Source of the DNA: Streptomyces nymphaeiformis
GTDB lineage: Bacteria; Actinomycetota; Actinomycetes; Streptomycetales; Streptomycetaceae
Direction of reading: 5' to 3'
Length of the DNA stretch: 64,000 nt
Assembly (NCBI RefSeq): GCF_014203895.1
Contig: NZ_JACHJY010000012.1
Location: 1-64,000 of the forward strand
Part shown: piece by piece, positions 33,263 to 42,566 of the stretch
Numbering within the stretch: the stretch's first letter is position 1
Layout: every line of letters starts with the position of its first letter
Notes under the pieces: model-generated
Seen by the model: the letters and a program-made list of their open reading frames with translations, nothing else
The model's database searches: none
What the model was told of the DNA's origin: nothing
Made by a program: the position numbers and the translations under genes

Positions 33263-34675
33263 TCAGAGCTGGGTCCAGCTCCGCTTGTCGAGGCCGTACT
33301 TGTCGGCGGTCGGGTTCCACAGCCCGGCCGCCGTCTTCTTGGCGTTGGTGGCCTCGCCGCTCTTCGCGTCGCCCGCGGCCTTCTGGCTGGTCCCGCGGGC
33401 GTGGCCGCCCTTGCAGGCCTTCTTGCCCTTCATCTGGTCGGCCCAGGCCGCGTAGTGGTCGTCGGCGGCGGCCGAGGCCTGCCAGGCCTTGGTGAGCGCC
33501 GCCGTCAGCGCCGCGCTGTTCGGCAGCTTGTCGACCTTCAGCGACTGGAGCTTGGTGATCAGGCCCCGGCGCTGCTCGGCGGCGCCGCGCAGGTCGTTCG
33601 CCGCCTGGTCGAGGTCCTTGCACCGGCCGATGGCCGCCACCGAGTCGATGACCGTCTGGCGGCTGCTGCTGCTGGTCGCGAGGAGCGTGCTGAGCTCCTT
33701 CGCCTGGGGCTCCGCCGGGTCCGCCGGCTTCTCGGTGGGCTCGGTCGCCCCGGTGGAGGGCGCGGCGGAGCTCGCCGCCACGTTCTGCCCGGGGTTCTTG
33801 GAGTCGTTCTCGTCGCCGCCGCTGAGCAGCGCGCCGGCGCCGAGGCCGACGACCGCGCAGCCGACGACGACGGCGGCGATCAGCGCGAGCGGCGACTTGC
33901 GGCGCGGCTCGGGCTCGTCGTCGTAGTACGCGTCGTCGTAGCCGTACTGCTGCTGCGGGGGCGGCGGCGGCTGCTGGAGGTGCTGGGTCTGCTGCCGGTA
34001 CGCGGCCGGGCCCGGCTGCTGGTAGCCCTGGGGCGCCGGCGGCGTCTCGGGACGGAACAGGTTGTCGAAGTCGGCGGGCGGCTGCCGCTCACCGGGCATC
34101 TGCCCCGGTACGGGGGCGATGTACTGGGTCGCGTCCGAGGCGCCGGCCGGCTGCCCGGGCCCCTGGTGCGCGAGCGGGCCCGTGCCGAGGAACTGGGTGT
34201 CGGAGCCCCCGCCCTGCTGCGGCGGCACCGGGGCGATGAACTGGGTCGCGTCCGAGGCGCCGGCCGGGGGCGGGTAGCCGTATCCGGGCTGCGGGGCGGC
34301 GGGCGCGGCCGGCGCGCCGGGGTTGGGGTAGCCGTAGCCGGGCTGGGGAGCCTGCTGGGCGGCCGGGGGCATCCCACCCGGGACCGGAGGCATTCCACCC
34401 TGGGCCGGGGGCATCCCGCCCGGGACCGGCGGGATGTGCTGGGTCGCCTGCGGGTCGGCGGCGGCCGGGGCACCCGGGCCCGGGTAGCCGTAGCCGGGCT
34501 GCGGCGGGGCCTGCTGCGGGGGTATCGGCGGCAGGTACTGGGTGGACTGCATGTCGCCACCGGCCGGAACCTCCGGCGGCAGCGGCTGCCCGCCCGGCTG
34601 TGCACCGGCGGGACCCCAGGCGCCGCCCCACGGCTGACCGCCGCCATGCTCCGGACCCTGTCCGTTCTGCGTCAC
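33263..34675 (-). CDS. Pro/Gln-rich single-pass membrane protein
   Basis: About 470 residues. The first half is cytoplasmic and disordered, with repeated blocks (PQPGYGYP; ASDATQ-I-PVP) and poly-Pro/Gln. One membrane segment (LALIAAVVVGCAVVGLGAG) is preceded by RRKS. The extracellular C-terminal half is helical with two Cys. It resembles Streptomyces proteins of unknown function encoded in conserved clusters. GTG 34675 has GGGAG just upstream; GTG 34687 is four codons earlier. It overlaps nothing and ends 6 bp from the convergent lipoprotein gene. Confidence 0.8.
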   Translation of the reverse strand: MTQNGQGPEHGGGQPWGGAWGPAGAQPGGQPLPPEVPAGGDMQSTQYLPPIPPQQAPPQPGYGYPGPGAPAAADPQATQHIPPVPGGMPPAQGGMPPVPGGMPPAAQQAPQPGYGYPNPGAPAAPAAPQPGYGYPPPAGASDATQFIAPVPPQQGGGSDTQFLGTGPLAHQGPGQPAGASDATQYIAPVPGQMPGERQPPADFDNLFRPETPPAPQGYQQPGPAAYRQQTQHLQQPPPPPQQQYGYDDAYYDDEPEPRRKSPLALIAAVVVGCAVVGLGAGALLSGGDENDSKNPGQNVAASSAAPSTGATEPTEKPADPAEPQAKELSTLLATSSSSRQTVIDSVAAIGRCKDLDQAANDLRGAAEQRRGLITKLQSLKVDKLPNSAALTAALTKAWQASAAADDHYAAWADQMKGKKACKGGHARGTSQKAAGDAKSGEATNAKKTAAGLWNPTADKYGLDKRSWTQL

Positions 34676-34780
34676 CGGGACTCCCACTGATGGACCAACC
34701 TACGGAATCGTCGGCTCACGCTACCGGGTGCCGACAGGGCTCCGCACATACGTGTGAGACCCATTACACGGTTGACACGG

Positions 34781-36163
34781 TCACGCGGCGTACAGCTCCA
34801 TCCGCGCGCCGAACTCCCGCACCACCGCCTCCCCCGCGTACGGCTCCAGGCGCTCCCGCAGGTCCTCCAGGTACTCCGCGCCCCGCGAGGACCGCAGCGT
34901 GCCGAGCAGTTCGAGCGCCTGCGTGCCCGTGCGGCAGGCCAGCTCCACCTCCCGCTGCTGGACCTGCGCGGAGGCGAGGAGCGCCAGGCCGATCGCGCGG
35001 CGCCGCGCCCGCGTCTCCGGGTGCCCGGCGATCGACTCCTGCGCCGCCCGCGCCGCCGCCTCGGCCTGCCCCAGGTCCCGGTAGCAGTGCGCCAGCTCGT
35101 CCGCGAGGTAGGCCGCGTCGAAGTGGGCGATCCACGCCGGGTCGTCGCCCGCCTCCGGATCGGCCTGCTCCAGGGCTCGTACGGCACGGCCCGCCGCCGC
35201 CTCGAAGGCGCGCACGTCGCCCATCAGCGCGTGCCCGCGCGCCTCCGCCGCGAGGAACATCGCCTCCGCGCGCGGCGGCACCTTCCCGCGCGCGCCCTCC
35301 TGCGCCGCCCGCGCGAGCTGGGCGATCTCCCGGGGGTTGCCGAGCTGCGCGGCGAGGTGGCTCATCGAGGCGGCGAGGACATAGCCGCCGTACCCCCGGT
35401 CCCCCGCGGCCTGCGCGAGCCGCAGCGCCTGGATGTAGTACCGCTGTGCGAGGCCCGGTTCGCCGGTGTCCACCGCCATGTACCCGGCGAGCTCGGTGAG
35501 TCGGGCGACCGCCGCGAACAGCTGCCGGCCGATCGCCTCCCGGTACGAGCCCGACAGCATCCCCGACACCACGCTGTTGAGGTAGTGCACGACCACCGGC
35601 CGCACGTGGCCGCTGCCGAAGCGCCGGTCGAGGTCGACGAGCGCGGCCGTCATCTCCCGTACCGCCGCGACGTCCGCGACCCCGACCCGGGCCCCGGCCG
35701 TCCGGGCCACGTGCGCGTCGGGGCCCGTGATCAGCCAGTCCCGGCTGGGCTCGACGAGGGCGGAGGCCGCGACCGTCGAGCCGCTCAGGAAGTCCCGGCG
35801 GCCCACGTCGCTGCGCCACAGCTCGCAGACCTGCTCGATCGCCCCGGGCACGGTCGGCGCGAACTGGAGCCCCACCCCGGCGGCGAGGTTCCGGCCGTTG
35901 GCCATGCCGACCTCGTCGATCGTGACCGTGCGGCCCAGCTTGCGGCCGAGGGCCTCCGCGATGATCCCCGGTGCCCGGCCGCGCGGCTGCTGCCCGCGCA
36001 GCCAGCGCGCCACCGAGGTCTTGTCGTAGCGCAGGTCGAGGCCGCGCTCCGCGCCGACCATGTTGACCCTGCGGGCGAGGCCGGCGTTGGAGCAGCCCGC
36101 CTCCTGGATGAGCGCCTGGAGCCGTTCGTTGAGCTGACGCGGAACGAGTGGCCTGGCTGCCAT
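34781..36163 (-). CDS. HTH and TPR-type regulator (NsdA-like group)
   Basis: 460 residues. The N-terminal part (LNERLQALIQEAGCSNAGLA, TSVARWLRGQQPRGRAPGII) looks like a helix-turn-helix domain. The remainder is helical repeats consistent with TPR (YYIQALRLAQAAGDRGYGGY, LARAAQEGARGK, CYRDLGQAEAAARAAQES). This layout matches a Streptomyces family that includes NsdA, a negative regulator of sporulation and antibiotic production; direct orthology is not claimed. ATG 36163. Divergent from the prim-pol gene across 290 bp. Confidence 0.82.
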   Translation of the reverse strand: MAARPLVPRQLNERLQALIQEAGCSNAGLARRVNMVGAERGLDLRYDKTSVARWLRGQQPRGRAPGIIAEALGRKLGRTVTIDEVGMANGRNLAAGVGLQFAPTVPGAIEQVCELWRSDVGRRDFLSGSTVAASALVEPSRDWLITGPDAHVARTAGARVGVADVAAVREMTAALVDLDRRFGSGHVRPVVVHYLNSVVSGMLSGSYREAIGRQLFAAVARLTELAGYMAVDTGEPGLAQRYYIQALRLAQAAGDRGYGGYVLAASMSHLAAQLGNPREIAQLARAAQEGARGKVPPRAEAMFLAAEARGHALMGDVRAFEAAAGRAVRALEQADPEAGDDPAWIAHFDAAYLADELAHCYRDLGQAEAAARAAQESIAGHPETRARRRAIGLALLASAQVQQREVELACRTGTQALELLGTLRSSRGAEYLEDLRERLEPYAGEAVVREFGARMELYAA

Positions 36164-36453
36164 GAAGTACCCCCTGAGGCCGTGCGGTGATCACCGGAGA
36201 AGGGATCACTGCCCGGTTGATATCCGGTCAATGCCGATGTGAACACGCGAAACCGGACACGTCGGCGGCGCGAAGAGAACCCCCCGCCGCCGTCGCCCCC
36301 ACCTCTGCGTACCCACGCCCGCTCCCCGGCCCTCCGCGCGCCCCCGCCAGTGCACCCATGCGCCCCGCGTGCAGGATCGATGCGTCAACACGCCCGCCAC
36401 CGCGCCCGTAACCCCAGGTGACGGGGGAAGTTGTGCTGTCCGTGGAAGAGACC

Positions 36454-37119
36454 ATGGGAGTCACGGAAGCCGCACAGATCCCCAAGCAGCGGGGCGAGCA
36501 GCTGCTGGACAGCGCCGTGCGGTACGCGGAAGAGCGGCACTGGGACGTGTTTCCCGGGACCTGGCTGGAAGCCGTCGAAGGCAGGGAGCGCTGCTCCTGC
36601 GGCGCGGACGAGTGCGCCGTGCCCGGCGCCCACGCGGTCAGGCCCGACTGGTCGACCCAGGCGACCGGGAGCGCGGTCGGGGCGCGGCGGATGTGGTCGA
36701 AGACGCCGAAGGCGTCGATCCTGCTGCCGACCGGCCGCACCTTCGACGCGATCGAGGTGTCCGAGTCGGCCGGCTTCCTGGCGCTCGCCCGCATGGAGCG
36801 CATGGAGCTGACGCTCGGCCCCGTGACCTGCACCCCGGACCGCCGCATGTACTTCTTCGTGCTGCCCGGCGCCGCGAACAAGGTCCCGGACCTCGTCCGC
36901 AAGCTCGGCTGGACCCCGGCCTCCATCGACCTCACCACGCGCGGCGAGGGCCACTACGTGGCGGCCCCGCCCACCCGGATCGGCGGCTGCGGCGCGGTGC
37001 AGTGGGCGCGGCGCCCCACCCCGGCGAACCGCTGGCTGCCGGACGCGGAGGAACTGATCAGCGCCCTCGCGTACGCGTGTGGCCGGGAAGCGGCGGAGGC
37101 CAGGAGCCGCACGCAGTGA
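36454..37119 (+). CDS. Bifunctional primase/polymerase (prim-pol) domain protein
   Basis: 221 residues resembling the N-terminal AEP prim-pol domain seen in actinomycete proteins (VRYAEERHWDVFPGTWLEAV, CSCGADECAVPGAH with three Cys and a His, ASIDLTTRGEGHYVAAPPTR). Only this domain is present, without helicase. Such stand-alone proteins in Streptomyces have no confirmed role. GGAAGAG just before ATG 36454 favours this start over GTG 36418. It lies divergent from the NsdA-like regulator. Confidence 0.78.
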   Translation: MGVTEAAQIPKQRGEQLLDSAVRYAEERHWDVFPGTWLEAVEGRERCSCGADECAVPGAHAVRPDWSTQATGSAVGARRMWSKTPKASILLPTGRTFDAIEVSESAGFLALARMERMELTLGPVTCTPDRRMYFFVLPGAANKVPDLVRKLGWTPASIDLTTRGEGHYVAAPPTRIGGCGAVQWARRPTPANRWLPDAEELISALAYACGREAAEARSRTQ

Positions 37120-37194
37120 CCTGGAGGCCCGGACGGTCGCGCCCGTAGGGTGGCCCCGTAAGGATTACGGGGACCATCGAAGGGTTGACGGACC

Positions 37195-38085
37195 ATGCCT
37201 GACCAGGCATTTGACGGGGCGTTCGACGGAGCGTCCGACACGGCGGGCACCGCACCGGGGGAAGGTGCGGTGCCCGCCGTACGCGTCGAGGGGCTGTGGA
37301 AGCGTTTCGGCCAGCAGATCGCGGTGAACGGGGTCGACCTCGTCCTGCCCGCGGGGAAGTTCATCGGGCTCGTCGGGCCCAACGGCGCCGGCAAGACCAC
37401 CACGCTCTCCATGATCACCGGCCTGCTCCGGCCCGACCAGGGGCGGATCCTCGTCGCCGGGCACGACGTGTGGGCCGACCCGGAGTCGGTCGCCCAGGTC
37501 AAGGCCCGCATCGGCATCCTGCCGGAGGGCCTGCGGCTCTTCGAGCGCCTCTCGGGCCGCGAGCTCCTCGCCTACAGCGGCCGGCTGCGCGGTCTGCCGG
37601 GCGCGGAGGTCGACAAGCGGGCGGCGCAGCTCCTCGACGTGCTCGACCTCGCGGGCTCGCAGAACAAGCTGGTCGTCGACTACTCGACCGGCATGCGGAA
37701 GAAGATCGGCCTCGCCGCCGCGCTCCTCCACAACCCCGAGGTCCTCTTCCTCGACGAGCCCTTCGAGGGCGTCGACCCGGTCTCCGCGCAGACCATCCGC
37801 GGCGTCCTGGAGCGGTACACCTCCTCCGGCGCGACCGTCGTCTTCTCCAGCCACGTCATGGAGCTCGTCGAGTCGCTCTGCGACTGGGTCGCCGTCATGG
37901 CGGCCGGCCGGATCCGGGCCCAGGGCCCGCTGGCCGAGGTCCGGGGCTCCGCGCCCTCGCTCCAGGCGGCGTTCCTGGAGCTCGTCGGCGCGAACGGCCG
38001 CGCGGCGGCCGGGGACTCGCTGGACTGGCTGGGCGGTCCGGGTGCGGGCAAGGGCGGTCCGGGTACGAGCGGGGCCCAGCGATGA
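37195..38085 (+). CDS. ABC transporter ATP-binding protein
   Basis: 296 residues. Walker A GPNGAGKTTT, signature YSTGMRKKIGLA, Walker B VLFLDEPFEG and the switch His in FSSHVM are complete. Forms an exporter with the permease encoded next, whose ATG overlaps the stop (ATGA). A 16-bp palindrome (ATGCCTG-AC-CAGGCAT) covers the start codon. The substrate is unknown. Confidence 0.92.
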   Translation: MPDQAFDGAFDGASDTAGTAPGEGAVPAVRVEGLWKRFGQQIAVNGVDLVLPAGKFIGLVGPNGAGKTTTLSMITGLLRPDQGRILVAGHDVWADPESVAQVKARIGILPEGLRLFERLSGRELLAYSGRLRGLPGAEVDKRAAQLLDVLDLAGSQNKLVVDYSTGMRKKIGLAAALLHNPEVLFLDEPFEGVDPVSAQTIRGVLERYTSSGATVVFSSHVMELVESLCDWVAVMAAGRIRAQGPLAEVRGSAPSLQAAFLELVGANGRAAAGDSLDWLGGPGAGKGGPGTSGAQR

Positions 38086-39710
38086 GCGCGACCGCCACGA
38101 CCGCCGCCTCCCCCGTACCGTCCCTCACGTCCGTCTTCGTACGGCTCAAGCTGTCGCTCCTGAAGAACGGGCTGCGGCAGTCCGGCGGGCGGACCGCCGC
38201 GTACCTCGCGTCGATCGTCTTCGGCACCTTCCTGGCCGTCGTCGCCGTGCTCGGCTTCGTCCTCCTGCGGGGGCACGCGGACGCCGTCACCGTCGCGGTG
38301 CTCCTCACCGGGGTCCTCTCGCTGTCCTGGACGGTGATGCCGCTGTTCATCCCGAGCGGGGACGAGACCCTCGACCCCTCGCGGCTCGTGATGCTGCCCC
38401 TGCAGCCCCGGCCGCTGGTCCGGGCGCTGCTCGTCGCCTCCCTCGTGGGCGTCGGCCCCGTCCTCACCTCCGTCGTGGTCCTCGGCGCCTCCGTAGCCGT
38501 CGCGCACGGCGCGGCAGGCACCGTCGTCGCCGTCCTCGCCGTCCCGCTCGCGGCGGTGACGTGCGTGGCGCTGTCCCGCTCGGTGGCCGCCGCGAACGTC
38601 CGGCTGCTCACCTCCCGCAAGGGCCGGGACCTGGCCCTGCTGAGCGGTCTGGTCATCGCCGTCGGCATGCAGCTCGTCAACTTCGGCGCCCAGCGGCTCG
38701 GCCGCGCCGGCGGCCTGGAGGCCCTGGAGCCTGCGACGGCCGTCGTCGGCTGGCTGCCGCCGGCCGCCGCGATCGGCGCGGTCGACTCCGCCGGCCGCGG
38801 CGACTACGCGGTGGCGGCGGCCCGGCTGCTGCTCACGGCGGCGGCCCTCGTGGGCCTCCTGTACTGGTGGCAGCGGAGCCTGGTGCGGCTGATGGTCGAG
38901 CCGGACGGCTCCACGATCGGCGCGGCCGCCGACGCGGGTGCCGACGAGAAGAGCGGTACGGGGCGGCTCGCCCGGATGCTGCCGGGCGGCCGCACCGGCG
39001 CCGTCATGGAGCGCAGCCTGCGGTACATCTGGCGCGACCCGAAGACGAAGGCGGCGTGGGTGACCTCGCTCGCCGTCGGTCTGATCGTCCCCCTCTTCAA
39101 CGCCTTCCAGGGGACGGGCTCGATCTACTTCGCCTGCTTCGCCTCCGGCATGCTCGGCATCCAGATGTACAACCAGTTCGGCCAGGACACCTCGGCGTTC
39201 TGGATGGTCGCGCAGACCATCTCGACGACGGCCGACGCGTACGCCGAACTCCGGGCGCGGGCCCTGGCGCTGCTGTCGGTCACGCTGCCGTACACGACGG
39301 TCGTCACCGCGCTGACCGCCGGTGTCCTCGGCGACTGGTCGGCGTTCCCCGAGGCCCTCGGCCTGGCGTTCGGCCTGCTCGGCGCGATGATGGCGACGGG
39401 CGCGGTGACCTCGGCGGTCTTCCCGTACTCGATCCCCCAGGACAGCGGCTACAAGAACGTCGCACCGGGGCAGGGCGGGCTCGCCTGGATGTCGATCATG
39501 GGCGGCATGATCCTGGGCGGGCTGCTGTGCTCCCCGCTCATCGCCGCGACGGTCTACCTCCACGTCTCCGACCGGCAGTCCCTGCTGTGGCTCCTCCTCC
39601 CGGCGGGCGCGCTCTACGGCGGGCTGCTCGTCCTGGCGGGCCTCAAGCTGGCGGCCCCGCGCACGGCGGCCCGGCTGCCGGAGATCCTGGCGGCGGTCAG
39701 CAAGGGCTGA
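38082..39710 (+). CDS. ABC transporter permease
   Basis: 542 residues with about ten or more membrane segments (ASIVFGTFLAVVAVLGFVLL, AAVTVAVLLTGVLSLSWTV-type helices, MSIMGGMILGGLLCSPLIAA). It belongs to the large Streptomyces permeases paired with a single ATPase. A cytoplasmic loop near residue 290-310 contains the acidic patch DAGADEKSG. Translationally coupled to the ATPase. Confidence 0.88.
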   Translation: MSATATTAASPVPSLTSVFVRLKLSLLKNGLRQSGGRTAAYLASIVFGTFLAVVAVLGFVLLRGHADAVTVAVLLTGVLSLSWTVMPLFIPSGDETLDPSRLVMLPLQPRPLVRALLVASLVGVGPVLTSVVVLGASVAVAHGAAGTVVAVLAVPLAAVTCVALSRSVAAANVRLLTSRKGRDLALLSGLVIAVGMQLVNFGAQRLGRAGGLEALEPATAVVGWLPPAAAIGAVDSAGRGDYAVAAARLLLTAAALVGLLYWWQRSLVRLMVEPDGSTIGAAADAGADEKSGTGRLARMLPGGRTGAVMERSLRYIWRDPKTKAAWVTSLAVGLIVPLFNAFQGTGSIYFACFASGMLGIQMYNQFGQDTSAFWMVAQTISTTADAYAELRARALALLSVTLPYTTVVTALTAGVLGDWSAFPEALGLAFGLLGAMMATGAVTSAVFPYSIPQDSGYKNVAPGQGGLAWMSIMGGMILGGLLCSPLIAATVYLHVSDRQSLLWLLLPAGALYGGLLVLAGLKLAAPRTAARLPEILAAVSKG

Positions 39711-39749
39711 CGCCTGCCCGTACGCGGGCGGCCGGGTGCCGGCCCCCGC

Positions 39750-40673
39750 TCACGCCAGTACGCGGGCGAGGGCGGCGCGGCCGGCCGGGCCCCAGGTCGG
39801 CTTCCCGCCCGGGAGGCCCCGGTCGCCCGCGCGGCCGATGGCGATGAGCCCGGCCGCGCGGAGCAGGGCCCAGCCCCGGGCCCGGCGGACGGTGGCGTCG
39901 TCCACGCGCGCGTGACCGTTGCCGTACGCGGCCTCGTCCACGCGCGCGTACGCCTCGAAGAAGCGCGGGGCCGCGCCCTCCGGCAGCAGCAGCCACGCCG
40001 CACAGAGGTCCGTCGCCGGGTCGCCCGCGCAGACCTCGCCGAAGTCCACGACTCCGGCGAGGGTGCCGTCGGCGACGACGACGTTCGCCGGGTGCAGGTC
40101 GCCGTGCAGCCACACCGGCGGGCCCTGCCGGACGGGAGCCGCGAGGGCGTCCTCCCACATGTCCCGTACGGCCCCGGGGTCGGCGTGCTCGGCGAGGAGC
40201 GGGAACCCCTCCTCGAACCCCGCCGCGAAGTCCGCGAGGGGCACGCCCCGGTCCGGGTTGGCGGGGGCGTCCTCGGGCGCCTCGCGGTGCAGGGCCCGCA
40301 GGAAGCCGGCCAGGGCCTCGGCCGCGTGGCCGCCGCGCGTGACGGGTGTGGCGTCGCTCGGCTCGCCCGGGACCCAGCGGGCGACCGTCCAGGTCCGGGG
40401 GAAGCGCGCGGACGGCTCCCCGGTGCGTACGGGGACGGGTACGGGCAGCGGGAGCAGCGGCGCGAGGACCGGCAGCCAGCGGTGCTCCTTGCGGAGCAGC
40501 TCCGGGCCCCGTTCGCTGCGGGGCATCCGTACGGCCAACTCGTCGCCGAGCCGCCACATCTGGTTGTCCCAGCCGCCGGGGACCCGCTGGACCGGCAGCT
40601 CGGCGAGGTCGGGGTGCTGGTCAAGGAGCAGCGCGCGTACGAGACCCTCGTCGATGTCCATGTGTCCGATCAT
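39750..40673 (-). CDS. Aminoglycoside phosphotransferase-family kinase
   Basis: 307 residues. The catalytic loop LHGDLHPANVVV and the metal-binding VVDFGEVCAGDP are intact. The APH fold includes many cytoplasmic small-molecule kinases, so resistance activity is not implied. ATG 40673 was used; ATG 40661 gives MDIDEG and is equally possible. Its start is divergent from the GNAT gene by 60 bp. Confidence 0.85.
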   Translation of the reverse strand: MIGHMDIDEGLVRALLLDQHPDLAELPVQRVPGGWDNQMWRLGDELAVRMPRSERGPELLRKEHRWLPVLAPLLPLPVPVPVRTGEPSARFPRTWTVARWVPGEPSDATPVTRGGHAAEALAGFLRALHREAPEDAPANPDRGVPLADFAAGFEEGFPLLAEHADPGAVRDMWEDALAAPVRQGPPVWLHGDLHPANVVVADGTLAGVVDFGEVCAGDPATDLCAAWLLLPEGAAPRFFEAYARVDEAAYGNGHARVDDATVRRARGWALLRAAGLIAIGRAGDRGLPGGKPTWGPAGRAALARVLA

Positions 40674-40733
40674 CCACGGGCGTCCGGCCGAAATCCCTTG
40701 CTCCGCAGGACCCGTACGGCCGATCCTCCCCGC

Positions 40734-41288
40734 ATGGACCTCTCACAGCACACCCCTCCGCCCCGCATCGAGCTCGACGGCGGGCTCACCCTGCGCGCGT
40801 TCGAGGCCGAGGCGGACCTTCCGGAGTTCTTCCAGGTCATCGAGGAGTCGCTGGAGCACCTGCGCCCGTGGATGCCGTGGGTCGCCGAGCACAGCCTCGA
40901 AAGGACCGCGCACTTCCTGGACGGGCGGGCGGAGCAGTGGGCGAGCGGCGAGGCGTACAGCTACGCGGTCGTGCTCGACGGGGCCATCGTCGGCTCCACC
41001 GGGCTGCACCGGCACGACGACACCCCCGACGCCACCGTCGAGCTCGGCTACTGGCTGCATCCGTCCACCACCGGCCGGGGCATCGCCACGCGCGCCGCCC
41101 GCGCGCTCGTCGAGGAGGCGTTCCGCCTGCCGGGCGTCACGGGCGTCGAGGTCGTCCACGACGTCGCCAACCACGCGAGCGGCGCCGTACCCGCCCGCCT
41201 CGGCTTCACCGCCCACCTCCGCCGCCCCCACGAGCCCACGGCCCCGGCGGAGACCGGCGAGGACCAGGTCTGGCGGCTGACCCGGTGA
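40734..41288 (+). CDS. GNAT-family N-acetyltransferase (RimJ/RimL-like)
   Basis: 184 residues. The acetyl-CoA site reads VELGYWLHPSTTGRGIATRAA, and ARLGFTAHLRR follows, typical of ribosomal-protein Ser/Ala acetyltransferases. Acts on a protein or small-molecule amine. It is the first of a run of overlapping genes; the SUKH gene starts inside its stop (GTGA). Confidence 0.88.
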   Translation: MDLSQHTPPPRIELDGGLTLRAFEAEADLPEFFQVIEESLEHLRPWMPWVAEHSLERTAHFLDGRAEQWASGEAYSYAVVLDGAIVGSTGLHRHDDTPDATVELGYWLHPSTTGRGIATRAARALVEEAFRLPGVTGVEVVHDVANHASGAVPARLGFTAHLRRPHEPTAPAETGEDQVWRLTR

Positions 41289-41791
41289 ACGACGCCCGGT
41301 TCGACGAGGTGAAGGCGACGTTCTGGAGCGAGGGCCCGGCCGGGACGCTGACCGACGCCGCCGTACGGGATGCCGAGCAGCGGCTCGGCGTGCGCCTGCC
41401 GGAGGCTCTCCTCGCACTCCTGCGGGTCCGGGACGGCGGTGTCGTGGCGGACGCGTGGGACGCGTATCCCACGGACGTACCGACCTCGTGGAGCGACGAC
41501 CACGTCCCGTTCGACGTCCTGATGGGCATCGGCGAGAACGACGACCGGCTGTCGATGCTGGACTCGGCCTACCTGATCGAGGAATGGGGACTGCCGTCCC
41601 CCCTCGTCCTGCTCTCCGGTGACGGTCATACGTGGATCGCGCTCGACTACCGGACGTGCGGCGCGGACGGGGAGCCGTCGGTCACCTGGTTCGACGTCGA
41701 GGACGAGAGCGAGGTGCCGCTGGCCGGGGGCTTCCGGACGTTCGTCGAGGGGCTGACGGCGTCGACCGCGTTCGACGACGGACAGGACTGA
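41285..41791 (+). CDS. SMI1/KNR4 (SUKH) family protein
   Basis: 168 residues. The core (VRDAEQRLGVRLPEALLALLRVRDGG, PLVLLSGDGHTWIALDYR, VTWFDVEDESEVPLAGGF) is a SUKH fold. SUKH proteins are frequent immunity proteins against bacterial toxins, but many have other roles. No toxin gene is adjacent. GTG 41285 overlaps the acetyltransferase stop. Confidence 0.85.
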   Translation: MNDARFDEVKATFWSEGPAGTLTDAAVRDAEQRLGVRLPEALLALLRVRDGGVVADAWDAYPTDVPTSWSDDHVPFDVLMGIGENDDRLSMLDSAYLIEEWGLPSPLVLLSGDGHTWIALDYRTCGADGEPSVTWFDVEDESEVPLAGGFRTFVEGLTASTAFDDGQD

Positions 41792-41802
41792 CGGAGGCCC
41801 TC

Positions 41803-42405
41803 GTGGGAAGCACCTTCCAGACGATCGCCGATCTGGAGGCGACGGCCGAGGAGGCCGGGGCGCTCGGGGAGCGGGTGGGGGTCTGGCTGGTCGCCGAGGG
41901 GATCGCGACCCCGGAGCGCGAACCCTCCGCACCCGACAAGACGTGGTACCTGCCGGGGCCGCGCTGGTCGCACGTGACGGACGAGCCGCGCTCCTTGGGG
42001 ACGGACGGCCTGGCCGTCGTCACCGGCCGCACGGTGTTCTTCGGTTCACCGGGCACGGGCGGCTCACCGATCTGCCCGCACTGCGCGACGGTCGTCCCCG
42101 ATCGGCGTTCCTCCTTCTCCAGGGCCATGGACGCCTGGTGGGCGACGGGCGTCGCCGAGGTCCGCTGCCCGGCGTGCGGCCGTACCGTTCCGCTGCCCGC
42201 CTGGGAGTGGGAGAACGATTTCTTCGCCTTCGCCTGCCTCGGCATCGAGCACTGGAACGGCCCGCCGCTCCGCCCCGCCTTCATCGCCGAACTGACCGAG
42301 GTCCTCGGTCACCGCACCCGTGTGCTCGCGGGCAGGATCTGGCGGGGAGACGGGGCTCAACCTTCCAGCCGGCGGCGGAGTCTGAGAAGAAAACGCCTGT
42401 CGTGA
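41803..42405 (+). CDS. Zinc-ribbon hypothetical protein
   Basis: 200 residues. Two CxxC pairs (CPHC and CPAC, about residues 88-128) suggest one zinc site. The surrounding sequence (DKTWYLPGPRWSHVTDE, GLAVVTGRTVFFGSPG) matches no family I know. ACGGAGG at 41791 gives a ribosome site for GTG 41803. It lies 11 bp after the SUKH gene and may belong to the same unit. Confidence 0.7.
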   Translation: MGSTFQTIADLEATAEEAGALGERVGVWLVAEGIATPEREPSAPDKTWYLPGPRWSHVTDEPRSLGTDGLAVVTGRTVFFGSPGTGGSPICPHCATVVPDRRSSFSRAMDAWWATGVAEVRCPACGRTVPLPAWEWENDFFAFACLGIEHWNGPPLRPAFIAELTEVLGHRTRVLAGRIWRGDGAQPSSRRRSLRRKRLS

Positions 42406-42422
42406 GAGGGAGGAAAGCCGCC

Positions 42423-42566
42423 GTGGACGAGATTCTGGTGAGGGCCGTCACGTGGATCGCTCGCGGTGCGGGAATCGCCCTCGACCTCCTCTCCGTGGCC
42501 GACACCGTCGACGGCCTCCGGCGCGACGCGCGCAAAGCCCGCAAGGACCTCAAGCCCCGCCGCTAG
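42423..42566 (+). CDS. Small basic protein (47 aa)
   Basis: Begins VDEILVRAVTWIARGAGIALDL and ends with Arg/Lys-rich residues (RKARKDLKPRR). GGGAGG just before GTG 42423 is a strong ribosome site; GTG 42402 overlaps the previous stop and is the alternative. One amphipathic helix and a basic tail may bind nucleic acid or the membrane. Its end overlaps the convergent gene by 17 bp. Confidence 0.55.
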   Translation: MDEILVRAVTWIARGAGIALDLLSVADTVDGLRRDARKARKDLKPRR

